Shown piece by piece: positions 17,592 to 25,597 of a stretch of 64,000 nt of DNA. Every line of letters begins with the position of its first letter. Within the stretch, counting starts at the first letter, position 1. The DNA is from Bacteriovorax sp. Seq25_V. Lineage in GTDB: Bacteria > Bdellovibrionota > Bacteriovoracia > Bacteriovoracales > Bacteriovoracaceae. The stretch lies in assembly GCF_000447795.1 (NCBI RefSeq), contig NZ_AUNI01000019.1, positions 62,001 to 126,000 on the forward strand, written 5' to 3'. The notes below the pieces were generated by a model. The model was not told the origin of the DNA, did not search any database, and saw nothing but the letters and a program-made list of their open reading frames with translations. Both the position numbers and the translations under genes were made by a program.

Positions 17592-18314
17592 ATGGAGAGA
17601 CATCTTAATCTTATCAAAACTGGTCATCAAGAAATTGAAAAGCGTATTTTTCCACGTTTTCCATTCAGCTACCTAGTTTTTAGAGCAAATAGTAACGCAA
17701 AAAGTTATCAGGTTAAAGATATCTCTTATAATGGGATGAGCATTGCTCTTAAAGATGGAGAGTCTACTTTTTCCGAAGGAGATAGCATTTCTGGTGAAAT
17801 TCACTGGCACGGTGTTAAAGTTGAAGTCTCAATGCTTGTGAGAAGAGTATCTGCTGATTCAATTGGTGTGGAGTTTACTGGTGGGCGTTCTACAGAAATT
17901 GCTATGAAGGATTTTCTTTCAATTTCTAATATTGCAAAAAGTATGAAACCGATTCATGAATACAAAGATCAAATGGAAATACCATCAAATCTATCTTTCT
18001 GGCTTCGTTGTGATGGGCCTTTCGAATTATTTATCTGGAAGCATGCTGATGGTGAAGTGAGTAAAATTCAAATTATTATGATGGCCAACTTCATTGAGTG
18101 GAACGATGGTAAAGGCTTAAGCAGTGGAAAAATTCTATCGGTGAGAAATACTGATACGCCACTGACGAATGAGGAAGAGTTTGAATTTCTGATTGATGAT
18201 AAGTTAGATGAAGAAAAACTAGATTTTGCGAAGGAAATCATCAGAGAAATTAATCATGATTTACTCTCAAAAGAAGTGTATGACTTCATATGCTTAAAAC
18301 TTAGTGTTTCTTAA
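17592..18314 (+). CDS. PilZ-domain protein (candidate cyclic-di-GMP effector)
   Basis: The 240-residue soluble protein begins with a PilZ domain. KRIFPRFPFSY supplies an RxxxR-like basic motif (here K/R-x3-R) and VKDISYNGMSIAL gives the DxSxxG motif, together forming the cyclic-di-GMP site. The first position of RxxxR reads EKRIFPR, so the motif is intact as R-I-F-P-R. The remaining ~140 residues are a helix-rich extension of unknown role. PilZ proteins are numerous in Bdellovibrio relatives and control motility and predation there. It is divergent from pgsA and ends in a clear terminator. The start has AAAGGA nine bases upstream. Confidence 0.87.
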   Translation: MERHLNLIKTGHQEIEKRIFPRFPFSYLVFRANSNAKSYQVKDISYNGMSIALKDGESTFSEGDSISGEIHWHGVKVEVSMLVRRVSADSIGVEFTGGRSTEIAMKDFLSISNIAKSMKPIHEYKDQMEIPSNLSFWLRCDGPFELFIWKHADGEVSKIQIIMMANFIEWNDGKGLSSGKILSVRNTDTPLTNEEEFEFLIDDKLDEEKLDFAKEIIREINHDLLSKEVYDFICLKLSVS

Positions 18315-18319
18315 ATACG

Positions 18320-18347
18320 GTGCGTCGAAAGGCGCACTATCTTTTTC
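18320..18347 (+). terminator. Rho-independent terminator after the PilZ gene
   Basis: GTGCG and CGCAC form the stem around an eight-base loop, followed by TATCTTTTTC. Confidence 0.75.
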
Positions 18348-18417
18348 GCTTTGTCCTTTTAATTTCAAAAAAATATCCCTATAATTTAGCAAAATTAATT
18401 AAAAAAAGGATCATAGA

Positions 18418-19371
18418 ATGAACAGAAACCTTGCTCTTGAATTTGTACGTGTTACAGAAATGGCCGCTATTGCTAGTGCGCGATTAATGGGAAGAGGTGA
18501 TGAGAAGGCTGCAGACCAGGCAGCCGTGGATGCCATGAGAACAATGCTTGATTCTGTTGATTGTCATGCAACGGTTGTTATCGGAGAAGGTGAAAGAGAT
18601 GAAGCGCCAATGCTATATATTGGAGAGAAAGTTGGTGCTGGTAATGGACCAGAACTTGAAATCGCTCTTGACCCACTAGAGGGAACAACAGTTTGTGCTA
18701 CTGGTGGATATAATTCTATTTCAGTTATGGCCATCGCTGAAAAGGGATGCTTACTTCATGCTCCTGATACATATATGGAAAAAATCGCTGTTGGTCCGGA
18801 AGGAAAAGGCGTGATTGATATTAATGAATCTCCAGCTGAAAACTTAAAGAGACTTGCAGAAGCAAAAAAATGTCGCGTTCAAGATTTAACAGCTGTTGTT
18901 CTCGATAGACCAAGACACGAAAAACTAATCTCTGATATTAGAAATGCTGGAGCTCGTATTCAGCTTATTGGAGATGGGGACGTTTCAGCAGCTATCGCTT
19001 GTGCGGAACCTGAAAGTGGTATTGATATCCTTTTTGGTATCGGTGGAGCTCCTGAAGGTGTAATCGCTGCTGCAGCACTTCGTTGTGTTGGAGGTGATTT
19101 CCAAGGACGTTTAAAACCACGCAATGAAGAAGAAGTTAAGAGAGCACATGCAATGGGTGTGACAGATATTAACAAAGTATTCCAAATTGAAGAGCTTGCT
19201 TCAGGGCATGTCATGTTCTGTGCAACTGGTGTGACATCGGGGAGCTTTTTAAAAGGTGTACAATTTAAGTCATGGGGAGCAATTACTCATTCAATCGTAA
19301 TGAGAAGTCAGTCTGGAACAATCAGAAAGATTACAGCTGAGCACCACTTTGATACAAAGCCGAGGTACTAA
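18418..19371 (+). CDS. glpX: Class II fructose-1,6-bisphosphatase
   Basis: The 317-residue enzyme hydrolyses fructose-1,6-bisphosphate in gluconeogenesis. It has the GlpX sequence throughout: RNLALEFVRVTEMAAIASAR at the start, VVIGEGERDEAPMLYIGE, and the metal/phosphate motif ALDPLEGTT. DGDVSAAIA and GIGGAPEGVIAAAALRC follow. Length is normal. A TATAAT at 18380-18385 lies 33 bases before the ATG and AAAAGGA precedes the start. It is first in a packed run with the SRPBCC protein, the phasin-like protein and yggS, with gaps or overlaps of only a few bases. Confidence 0.96.
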   Translation: MNRNLALEFVRVTEMAAIASARLMGRGDEKAADQAAVDAMRTMLDSVDCHATVVIGEGERDEAPMLYIGEKVGAGNGPELEIALDPLEGTTVCATGGYNSISVMAIAEKGCLLHAPDTYMEKIAVGPEGKGVIDINESPAENLKRLAEAKKCRVQDLTAVVLDRPRHEKLISDIRNAGARIQLIGDGDVSAAIACAEPESGIDILFGIGGAPEGVIAAAALRCVGGDFQGRLKPRNEEEVKRAHAMGVTDINKVFQIEELASGHVMFCATGVTSGSFLKGVQFKSWGAITHSIVMRSQSGTIRKITAEHHFDTKPRY

Positions 19372-19373
19372 GG

Positions 19374-19805
19374 ATGGCAAAGGCACAAAGAACAGAAGTT
19401 TTTGAAATTGATATTCAAAAATTCTACAATGTAATAATTGATTATAAGAGCTACCCAGATTTCGTTTTAGGCGTTAATTCTATCGAAGTTCTTGAACAAG
19501 ATGATAATGGTGCAAGAGTAAAGTATTCAATCGATATGATTAAAAAGCTTACTTATATTCTAAATCTAAAGCACAAAGCACCTAATAGTGTTTCATGGAC
19601 ATTTGAGTCGGGTGATCTCTTTAAGATCAACCAAGGTGGTTGGGAACTTAAAGATCTTGGTAATGGGAAAACTGAAGTTACTTATTCAATCGAACTCGAT
19701 ATCAAAGGATTTATTCCAGGATCGGGAATGATTGTAAATAAACTGACTGAAACTTCACTGCCATCAATGATGAAATCTTATTTTGAGAGAGCGAAATCTT
19801 TATGA
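19374..19805 (+). CDS. SRPBCC/Coq10-like START-domain protein
   Basis: The 143-residue soluble protein has the start of the polyketide cyclase/dehydrase and Coq10-type ligand-binding fold. It begins AKAQRTEVFEIDIQKFYNVI followed by DYKSYPDFVLGVNSIEVLE. The strand pair VSWTFESGDLFKINQGGWEL, then GKTEVTYSIELDIKGFIPG, and a long C-terminal helix complete it. Members bind lipids, quinones or other hydrophobic ligands. The abundance of menaquinone genes in the window makes quinone binding worth a thought, but nothing in the sequence proves it. It starts two bases after the glpX stop and overlaps the next gene by four bases. Confidence 0.87.
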   Translation: MAKAQRTEVFEIDIQKFYNVIIDYKSYPDFVLGVNSIEVLEQDDNGARVKYSIDMIKKLTYILNLKHKAPNSVSWTFESGDLFKINQGGWELKDLGNGKTEVTYSIELDIKGFIPGSGMIVNKLTETSLPSMMKSYFERAKSL

Positions 19806-20143
19806 GTGATCCAAAGAAAGAATCAGGTCTAAGTGATGTCATAAAGAAAGTTGTTTCGATTGGCGTTGGAGCAGCTTTCATGACTGAGGAATCAGTCAAG
19901 AGCATTCTGGCGGATCTGCCTCTTCCTAAAGATATCGTGACAGGACTCGTGCAAAACGCGAAGGGTGTTAAGGAAGATTTCGTAAAACAAGTAAGAGAAG
20001 AGCTTTCTGAGCACATGTCTAAAGTGGACGTAAAAAGAGTACTTGAAGAAGTTCTCTCACAATACGATGTTGAAGTAAAAGCAAACTTCAGCTTCAAAAA
20101 GAAAGAAGATGGATCGCAAACTACTGATTCAAAAAAATCTTAA
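19802..20143 (+). CDS. Small helical phasin-like protein
   Basis: The 113-residue protein is nearly all helix, with a mixed amphipathic region (residues ~8-30, VIKKVVSIGVGAAFMTEESV) and a lysine/glutamate-rich second half ending FSFKKKEDGSQTTDSKKS. Its size and layout recall phasin/PhaF-like proteins and the small helical proteins often found beside yggS in deltaproteobacteria-type genomes. No enzyme motif is present. It overlaps the SRPBCC gene by four bases and yggS by 35 bases, so it is translated as part of the same unit. Function is not established. Confidence 0.8.
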   Translation: MSDPKKESGLSDVIKKVVSIGVGAAFMTEESVKSILADLPLPKDIVTGLVQNAKGVKEDFVKQVREELSEHMSKVDVKRVLEEVLSQYDVEVKANFSFKKKEDGSQTTDSKKS

Positions 20144-20792
20144 AAAAATAGAACAAGATATAGCGACTTATAAGCAAGTTGATAATGTCACATTAGTCGC
20201 CGTCACGAAGTACGGCGATTACAGTGATGTCGAGCGACTCTACGAGCTTGGCCATCGTGACTTCGGTGAGAATCGCGTTGAGGCCCTTGAAGAAAAGCAA
20301 GAATTTGTTAAAAGACTCGGTCACTCTGATCTTCGTTGGCACTTTATCGGAAATCTTCAAAGTAATAAGATTGAGCGCCTGATGAGTATTGAAAACCTTG
20401 TGGCCATTCATTCGATTTCTAAGTTCGATCATTTGACAAAGATTTCAAAACATCAAAAACACCCACTCGATATTTTTATTCAAGTTAACACTTCCCATGA
20501 AGATGAAAAGAGTGGCCTTGAAAACTTTGAAGAACTTCAAGAATTTTACGAAAGATTTCTAGAGTCTCATTTCCAAGGTTTAATTCTCAAGGGTTTGATG
20601 ACAATGGGAAGAATTAGAACTGAAGATGTGGCCTTAAGTGCTAAGGAGTGTTTCAGTAAATTATCTGAGATGAAAATGAAACTAGATGAAGGCCTATCTC
20701 TCTCGATGGGAATGAGTTCAGACTATATTTATGCCCTTGAAAATGGTGCAAACTATCTGCGAATTGGCTCTACACTGTTTAAATCTATCTAA
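20109..20792 (+). CDS. yggS: YggS/PROSC-family pyridoxal-phosphate homeostasis protein
   Basis: The 227-residue protein is the PLP-binding homeostasis factor that carries PLP without known catalysis. The Schiff-base lysine lies in VTLVAVTKYGDYSDVERLYE, followed by the family block HRDFGENRVEALEEK, then WHFIGNLQSNKIERL, FIQVNTSHEDEKSGL and the phosphate-binding end SMGMSSDYIYALENGANYLRIGS. Length is typical. The ATG at 20109 lies inside the end of the phasin-like gene, with GAAAGAAG just before it. That overlap of 35 bases fits translational coupling within the glpX run. Confidence 0.95.
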   Translation: MDRKLLIQKNLKKIEQDIATYKQVDNVTLVAVTKYGDYSDVERLYELGHRDFGENRVEALEEKQEFVKRLGHSDLRWHFIGNLQSNKIERLMSIENLVAIHSISKFDHLTKISKHQKHPLDIFIQVNTSHEDEKSGLENFEELQEFYERFLESHFQGLILKGLMTMGRIRTEDVALSAKECFSKLSEMKMKLDEGLSLSMGMSSDYIYALENGANYLRIGSTLFKSI

Positions 20793-20894
20793 TTTTGATA
20801 TGATATCCATCTCTTTAATCTGCCTTTCTATGTTAACTTATTGATTTCTAAGAGTTTTGTTATGTATTAGCTCAACTTTATATTTATTATGAGT

Positions 20895-20923
20895 TTGACT
20901 TAAATTCTATTCTCAATTAAATA
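20895..20923 (+). promoter_or_regulatory. Sigma-70-type promoter of the 2OG-Fe(II) oxygenase gene
   Basis: TTGACT, a 17-base spacer and TAAATA lie 35 bases before the ATG at 20958. The -35 has five of six consensus bases; the -10 is weaker. Confidence 0.55.
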
Positions 20924-20957
20924 TATTCAAACAATAAAACAACCTTTGGAGAGTAAG

Positions 20958-21905
20958 ATGAACCAAACATTGAGAGAAGTACCAAGCTTGAGCTTGATGA
21001 GCTATATCAACGGTACAACTAATGACCAAATTAAATTCGTAGATAATTTAATGTTTGGTCTCAAAGAGTATGGTTTTATCATTCTTAATGATCATACTGT
21101 TGATCAAGCGAAAGTTGATGAAGCATATGAAATGGTTAAAACATTCTTCAAACTTCCTGTTGCTGAAAAATTAAAATATGCTGGTGTTGAAGGTGGACAA
21201 CGTGGCTACACTCCATTTGGAATGGAGCATGCTAAAAATAATCCATATCCAGACTTAAAAGAATTCTGGCATGTTGGTAGAGATCTCGCAGCAACTTCTG
21301 CATACAAAGGTATATACCCAGAAAATGTTTGGCCATCAGAGGTTCCGAATTTTAAAGCGGCCTTTCAGTCTCTTTACCAATCAATGGACATCACTGCAAA
21401 TACGCTTCTTGAAGCGATCGGGAAGGGGCTTGATGTTCCAGCTGGCTTCTTTGAAGACATGATTAATGATGGTAATTCAATCCTTAGAACTATTCATTAC
21501 CCACCAACAAAGGGTCATGACACTGAAACTTCAATTAGAGCTGCAGCTCACGAAGATATTAACCTTATCACAATGCTTGTAGGTGCTACTTCTTCAGGTC
21601 TTCAACTTCTTGATAGAGATGGAACTTGGTTAGACGTTGATTCAAAGCCAGGTCAACTTGTTGTTGATAGTGGTGATATGATGGCAAGGCTGACAAATAA
21701 TGTTCTTCCTGCAACAACTCACAGAGTAATCAATCCAGATAACGATGGAAGCGAGAGATTCTCAATGCCATACTTTGTTCATCCACATTCGAATGCAAGC
21801 CTTGCTTGTCTTCCATCTTGTATCGGAGAAGGGAAGAAATTTGAAGATATCACTGCAGGCGAGTTTCTAACTCAGAGACTTAGAGAAATCGGACTACTAA
21901 AATAA
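20958..21905 (+). CDS. Isopenicillin-N-synthase-like 2-oxoglutarate/Fe(II) oxygenase
   Basis: The start chosen is ATG 20958, since TTGGAGAG immediately before it is the ribosome binding site. A TTG start four codons earlier would lie on that site. The 315-residue protein has the N-terminal DIOX_N region (LKEYGFIILNDHTVDQAKVD) and the double-stranded beta-helix with the iron ligands His198, Asp200 (AAHEDINLITML) and His255 (TTHRVINP). It also has the R-x-S co-substrate motif with Arg267. These enzymes oxidise small molecules; the substrate cannot be read from the sequence. It is a single-gene unit with its own promoter and terminator, and stands next to MITE 1. Confidence 0.92.
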   Translation: MNQTLREVPSLSLMSYINGTTNDQIKFVDNLMFGLKEYGFIILNDHTVDQAKVDEAYEMVKTFFKLPVAEKLKYAGVEGGQRGYTPFGMEHAKNNPYPDLKEFWHVGRDLAATSAYKGIYPENVWPSEVPNFKAAFQSLYQSMDITANTLLEAIGKGLDVPAGFFEDMINDGNSILRTIHYPPTKGHDTETSIRAAAHEDINLITMLVGATSSGLQLLDRDGTWLDVDSKPGQLVVDSGDMMARLTNNVLPATTHRVINPDNDGSERFSMPYFVHPHSNASLACLPSCIGEGKKFEDITAGEFLTQRLREIGLLK

Positions 21906-21952
21906 TTCAGAAATCGTCAAAGAAGAATACACAACAAACAACACAACTACTT

Positions 21953-21983
21953 CAAGGGGCCAAAATTGGCTCCTTGTTGTTTT
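21953..21983 (+). terminator. Rho-independent terminator after the oxygenase gene
   Basis: CAAGGGGCCAA and TTGGCTCCTTG pair over 11 bp with one G-U, with a tight loop, followed by TTGTTTTTAT. Confidence 0.8.
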
Positions 21984-21986
21984 TAT

Positions 21987-22142
21987 AAACTGGTCCCGTT
22001 AAATGGGGATAAGTTCTTTGTTTTTCCCTGCCATTTTGATTACTTAAGACCTCGGATTGCTTACTGCCGTGAAAGTAAACGCATAAGATAATGAAGTTGT
22101 TAAGGAGTTGAGAACGTTGTCCCCATTTAAGTAAGGCAGTTT
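21987..22142. mobile_element. MITE 1: 156-bp non-coding element with IS-type ends
   Basis: The left end AAACTGGTCCCGTTAAATGG continues with GGATAA. The right end, read on the other strand, is AAACTGCCTTACTTAAATGG then GGACAA. The two ends therefore match over about 26 bases. The same ends flank the transposase element at 50594-51637 and a second 156-bp copy at 52935-53090. The interior has no reading frame. It lies between two terminators in a 295-base gap between genes. Flanks give TAAACTG...CAGTTTA, but no clear longer target duplication is visible. Confidence 0.8.
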
Positions 22143-22174
22143 AAAAAATAAAAAGGCACTCTTTCGAGTGCCTT
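22143..22174 (-). terminator. Terminator of the HEXXH protein gene
   Basis: On the reverse strand AAGGCACTC and GAGTGCCTT form a perfect 9-bp stem with loop GAAA, followed by TTTATTTTTTAA. This is a textbook intrinsic terminator. Confidence 0.85.
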
Positions 22175-22200
22175 CATTATTTCTTTTGTATTTAGAAATC

Positions 22201-23082
22201 TTAGTTAGCCGATGGCTTGTACCAACAAAGTGGTCTTACACCGTCAGTCATACCGTCAACTCTGTTGCAGAAACCGATTTTAGCATCTGTTTGAGAAGCG
22301 TCTACTTCGTGGTCAACTGTACAGATCGCTCCAGAGAAGTAAGTATCTAAGCGACACTGTGGCGCAGGGTGATTGTCATCAGTTGTAGTAACAACTCTTG
22401 AGTCTGGAGTATCAAACTTAAGTGGAGTTTGAAGGTTTCTTAGAGCGTGGAAAAGGTTTGCTAAAGACATACCGGCCATTGCTCCTCTTTGACACATTGC
22501 AATTTCATTTTCAGTTGTAAAAACAGAACATTTCTTTTCTACAGTAGTAGGAATTTCCATTTTTGATACGATAGTCGCGTTGTCATCAAGTTCCATGAAT
22601 CTTCTTAAACATTTAGAAGTTCCAAAGTAATCAGCTTGACCTTCGTTTGATGCCCATGAAGATGACCAAAAGCTCTTCTTTTTTGGTGCTCCACCAATGT
22701 GGTGACCAATTTCGTGACAAATAACTGTAGCAAAACCATCTCTTGTGATTGTCTCGTGACGAGCTAAACCACCAAACATTGCTACTTTCCAGTTTCTTCC
22801 ACTTTGACTTGCATAAGCGTTAACTGTTCCATCAGTCCAATTTCTTTCAACAGATAGAGTCGCGTTAAATTCTTGAGCAATAATTGGCTTGTAGATACTT
22901 TCTACCTTGTCAATAATGTCATTGAATTCTTCTTCTGTTAATCCACCATTACTTTTTTGTCCAACTGGGATGTATAGATCATTCTTTTCTACAATTCCTG
23001 TTACACCGTGTTCATCACAAGCGTTCGTAAACGTTGCCATCATCACTAATACTAGTGCTAGAAGTCCCTTTCTCATCTTCAA
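22201..23082 (-). CDS. Secreted zinc-metallopeptidase-like protein (HEXXH)
   Basis: The 293-residue protein has a signal peptide (MKMRKGLLALVLVMMATFTNA) followed directly by Cys. The bases AAGGAGG sit seven bases before the ATG, an ideal ribosome binding site. Around residue 120 there is ATVICHEIGHHIGG, a HEXXH zinc motif with a third His close by. EGQADYFGTSKCLRRFM follows ~30 residues later and could supply the glutamate or aspartate ligand of a gluzincin/minigluzincin-type peptidase. At least six more cysteines in the second half suggest disulfides outside the cytoplasm. The family is not recognised. The Cys after the signal peptide lacks a good lipobox, so lipidation is doubtful. Confidence 0.85.
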   Translation of the reverse strand: MKMRKGLLALVLVMMATFTNACDEHGVTGIVEKNDLYIPVGQKSNGGLTEEEFNDIIDKVESIYKPIIAQEFNATLSVERNWTDGTVNAYASQSGRNWKVAMFGGLARHETITRDGFATVICHEIGHHIGGAPKKKSFWSSSWASNEGQADYFGTSKCLRRFMELDDNATIVSKMEIPTTVEKKCSVFTTENEIAMCQRGAMAGMSLANLFHALRNLQTPLKFDTPDSRVVTTTDDNHPAPQCRLDTYFSGAICTVDHEVDASQTDAKIGFCNRVDGMTDGVRPLCWYKPSAN

Positions 23083-23213
23083 TCCTCCTTGAGATTATAA
23101 GCAACTTTAAAAAGTTATATCTAATTAAAATTTTTAAAACACGTTTTGTCTAATTGTTATGTTAAAGTTAAGAAAATGTTAGAAATTGGTTAAAAATAGT
23201 GGAGTGTTTTAAT

Positions 23214-23528
23214 ATGGTAAAGCTTGTTTTTTATATCCCTAAAAATGAAGAAAAGCCTGTGCTGGACGCTATCTTCGCTGCTGGAGCAGGTCAAATTGGA
23301 AACTATATTAACTGTTGCTTCAAGACCGAAGGATTTGGCCAATTTATGGCAAAGGTTGGCGCCAACCCAAAAATTGGTAAAATTAATGAGCTTGAAACAG
23401 TTGTTGAGTATCGAATTGAGACAATCTGTCCCAAGAGTAAGCTTGATGACGTTCTCGTGGCCTTAAGGAAGACACATCCCTATGAAGAACCGGCCATTGA
23501 TGTTTTTGAACTTTATAATAAGATCTAA
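23214..23528 (+). CDS. NIF3/YqfO-insert-like small protein (CutA-type fold)
   Basis: The ATG at 23214 is chosen because GGAG lies nine bases upstream and the protein then begins MVKLVFYIPKNEEKPVLDAI, the normal family start. A GTG at 23199 would run through the ribosome binding site. The 104 residues match the small domain found as an insert in NIF3/YqfO proteins and as stand-alone proteins. Landmarks are AGAGQIGNYINCCFKTEG, GKINELETVVEYRIE and LRKTHPYEEPAIDVFEL. The HPYEEPA motif is diagnostic. The biochemical role of the stand-alone form is not known. It is two bases from the next gene. Confidence 0.9.
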   Translation: MVKLVFYIPKNEEKPVLDAIFAAGAGQIGNYINCCFKTEGFGQFMAKVGANPKIGKINELETVVEYRIETICPKSKLDDVLVALRKTHPYEEPAIDVFELYNKI

Positions 23529-23530
23529 GA

Positions 23531-23965
23531 ATGAAAGTGATTCTTATCTTTTTAGTTATATATTCTCTTTCTTATGCTCAAGATGACAGTTTCGAGCAGT
23601 ATAGAAAAATTCGTCAAGAGATGTTTGAGAAACTTTTGAAAGATGATAACGATAAGTTTGACAATACTGCCTTAGAGATTTTAAAAAAACTTCAAAATAG
23701 TGGGATGCAAATCCCAGAGAATGTCTTCTCTTATCATAAATTAGATTTCTCTTGGGAAGATAATAAGCTACTTATTTTTCCAGTGAATGAGAATGACAAA
23801 ATTGAAATGAATATAAAGAACGGTGTGGTAGCGATAAATGGATTGTCTTCTAAGTCACGAAAGAAAATAAAACAATCCATCCCTATAATTCAAAAATACT
23901 TAAATTACAAAAACACTAAAGCTGATTTTAAAGACGAGAAACTCATCATTACTTTTATAAATTAA
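23531..23965 (+). CDS. Secreted small protein of unknown function
   Basis: The 144-residue protein has a signal peptide (MKVILIFLVIYSLSYA), a charged helical stretch (residues 17-58), and then a beta-rich end. The end has repeated short strands (KLLIFPVNENDKIEMNIKN, VVAINGL, ADFKDEKLIITF), faintly like a half Hsp20 sandwich. That resemblance is weak and no function is assigned. It follows the NIF3-like gene by two bases, so they share a transcript, and its end overlaps the convergent response-regulator gene by four bases. Confidence 0.78.
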   Translation: MKVILIFLVIYSLSYAQDDSFEQYRKIRQEMFEKLLKDDNDKFDNTALEILKKLQNSGMQIPENVFSYHKLDFSWEDNKLLIFPVNENDKIEMNIKNGVVAINGLSSKSRKKIKQSIPIIQKYLNYKNTKADFKDEKLIITFIN

Positions 23966-24351
23966 GCCGCGATATTTTTATTTTTAATTTCTTGAATAAT
24001 GTCTGTTAGTTTTGAAACAAATTTCTTGGCGTTAAATGGTTTTGCTAGTACATGTTTGATTTTAAAGTCTGATGCTACTTGAACATTTTGATGATTGAAT
24101 CCACCTGATATAAGAAGAATCTCGGGATTGTTTCCCGACTTCTCACGAATATATTTAATAACACTCAGACCATCAACCTTTGGCATGTTGATATCAACAA
24201 CAACAAGATCAAAATCAAGCTTATCGATTTTCTTGCATGCATCTGATCCATCTGAAGCCTGAACAATATTTTTAAATAAAGTAGATTCTGCAAGAATCAT
24301 GTGTAAAGAATCGATAATTATTTTTTCATCATCTACAATTAAAACGTTCAT
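23962..24351 (-). CDS. Single-domain response regulator (CheY-like receiver)
   Basis: The 129 residues form one receiver domain: NVLIVDDEKIIIDS with the acidic pair, the phosphoacceptor Asp in DLVVVDINMPKVDGLSV, the switch Ser in ILLISGG, and the conserved Lys in VLAKPFNAKKF. No output domain follows, so it signals by protein contact, as CheY or Spo0F do. No kinase is adjacent; the nearest in the window is at 32879. The CBS-domain gene lies 84 bases upstream on the same strand. The C-terminus ends with KNKNIAA. Confidence 0.93.
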   Translation of the reverse strand: MNVLIVDDEKIIIDSLHMILAESTLFKNIVQASDGSDACKKIDKLDFDLVVVDINMPKVDGLSVIKYIREKSGNNPEILLISGGFNHQNVQVASDFKIKHVLAKPFNAKKFVSKLTDIIQEIKNKNIAA

Positions 24352-24435
24352 CTGTGTTCTTCTCCGATTTACTAAACTTATTTTAATTATCGGATGCCTT
24401 TTAAAAAAATGAATTTAAAAAAAGTTAAGATTTGT

Positions 24436-24852
24436 TCACTTTTCATTTAAGCGGCCAGCGATAAACTTCATTATGTCACTAATTGCTATCATTCCGGTAG
24501 GTTTGCCTTCGAGATTGACAATAGGTAAGTTCCTAAAGTTTCCGTTACTCATCATTTGTAGTGCAATAACCATGGATTCGTTGCCGCCAATCGTTTGTGG
24601 ATTTCGTGTCATAAACTTCTCAACTGGCTGATCGAGGTACTCTGGCTTATCTATTATGTAGTTTAATACATCACGCTCGGTAAAGATTCCACAAAGATTC
24701 ATAGAGGAATCAACCACGAGGCAACAGCCTGTTCGATTATCTCTCATGATATCAATGGCCTTCTTGACGGGATCTGTTTGGATCACATACTTAGCTTTTT
24801 GAGATGAGATTTCATCAATTGTATATTCCAGCACTTCAAATAATTCTGTCAT
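24436..24852 (-). CDS. CBS-domain pair protein
   Basis: The 138 residues are two tandem CBS domains. The first is PVKKAIDIMRDNRTGCCLVV with GIFTERDVLNYII. The second is NPQTIGGNESMVIALQMMS with GNFRNLPIVNLEGKPTGMIA and ISDIMKFI. CBS pairs bind adenosyl nucleotides such as AMP, ATP or SAM and usually act as regulatory modules. No enzyme domain is fused. AGGAGT lies six bases before the ATG. A neighbouring receiver-domain gene on the same strand suggests a regulatory pairing, which is inference. Confidence 0.92.
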   Translation of the reverse strand: MTELFEVLEYTIDEISSQKAKYVIQTDPVKKAIDIMRDNRTGCCLVVDSSMNLCGIFTERDVLNYIIDKPEYLDQPVEKFMTRNPQTIGGNESMVIALQMMSNGNFRNLPIVNLEGKPTGMIAISDIMKFIAGRLNEK

Positions 24853-25108
24853 GAGTGACTCCTAAGTTTCCTGGTGTATTTAGGCTTGAGTTTAGTTACC
24901 TATATTCTAGACCCAATGGAGCCTAAGAGTTAGTGTGAGTGTTAAGATCTCTTTTTAAAATCTTGAATTCAGCTACTTGAGGATGTGTAGAGTACAGTAG
25001 AAACAGTTATTTAGGATGGATAAAATATACTTTATTGACAACTATATTAGTCAGCTAAAGGTATTGGGCATTATAGCCGATATATTTAGTAGGTTTAAGG
25101 AGTTATCA

Positions 25109-25552
25109 ATGAATAGAAAATCAATTCTCTTACTCTGCTTCTTTTCGCTTAGTAGTTTTGCTCTCGAACAGACATACTTCAATGGAAAAATCATGCCAAC
25201 GGGCACGAGAGAGCTATCGATTATTGTTACAGATACTGGGTACTATCCAAAGAAGCCGATTGCCTTTGTAGGTGAGAAAGTGAAGATCTTTGTCACTAGT
25301 ACGACAAAGATGCCATCGTGTTTAATTTTAAAAAATAAAGAAGTGTATCTCGAAGCTAAGAAAGGTGAACTAGCTGAAGGTGAGGTATTTCTAGATAAGG
25401 TTGGGGATATTGAGATTTATTGCCCGACGACCAAGCATCGTTCAACACTTGTCGTACTTGAGCACCCAAAAGATAAAGAAGATAGAATCCAGCGGCAGAT
25501 TGCGTCTGAAAAGTTAAAAGGTCTCAAGATTTGGCGTCCAAAGGACGATTAG
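25109..25552 (+). CDS. Secreted cupredoxin-like protein
   Basis: The frame is open from 25016, but ATG 25109 has TAAGGAG seven bases upstream and begins a clean signal peptide (MNRKSILLLCFFSLSSFA), so it is taken as the start. The 147-residue product resembles the cupredoxin_1 / CzcE-like fold: SIIVTDTGYYPKKPIAFVGEKVKIFVTS, TKMPSCLILKNKEVYLEAKKGELAEGEV, and DIEIYCPTTKHRSTLVVLE. The copper-site pattern Cys...His is partly visible as IYCPTTKHR. Copper binding is plausible but unproven. It might donate electrons to the di-haem peroxidase, which is speculation. Confidence 0.78.
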   Translation: MNRKSILLLCFFSLSSFALEQTYFNGKIMPTGTRELSIIVTDTGYYPKKPIAFVGEKVKIFVTSTTKMPSCLILKNKEVYLEAKKGELAEGEVFLDKVGDIEIYCPTTKHRSTLVVLEHPKDKEDRIQRQIASEKLKGLKIWRPKDD

Positions 25553-25597
25553 TAGAGGGTGTTAGTTAACTTTTATTTTTATTAGGATTAATGAATT

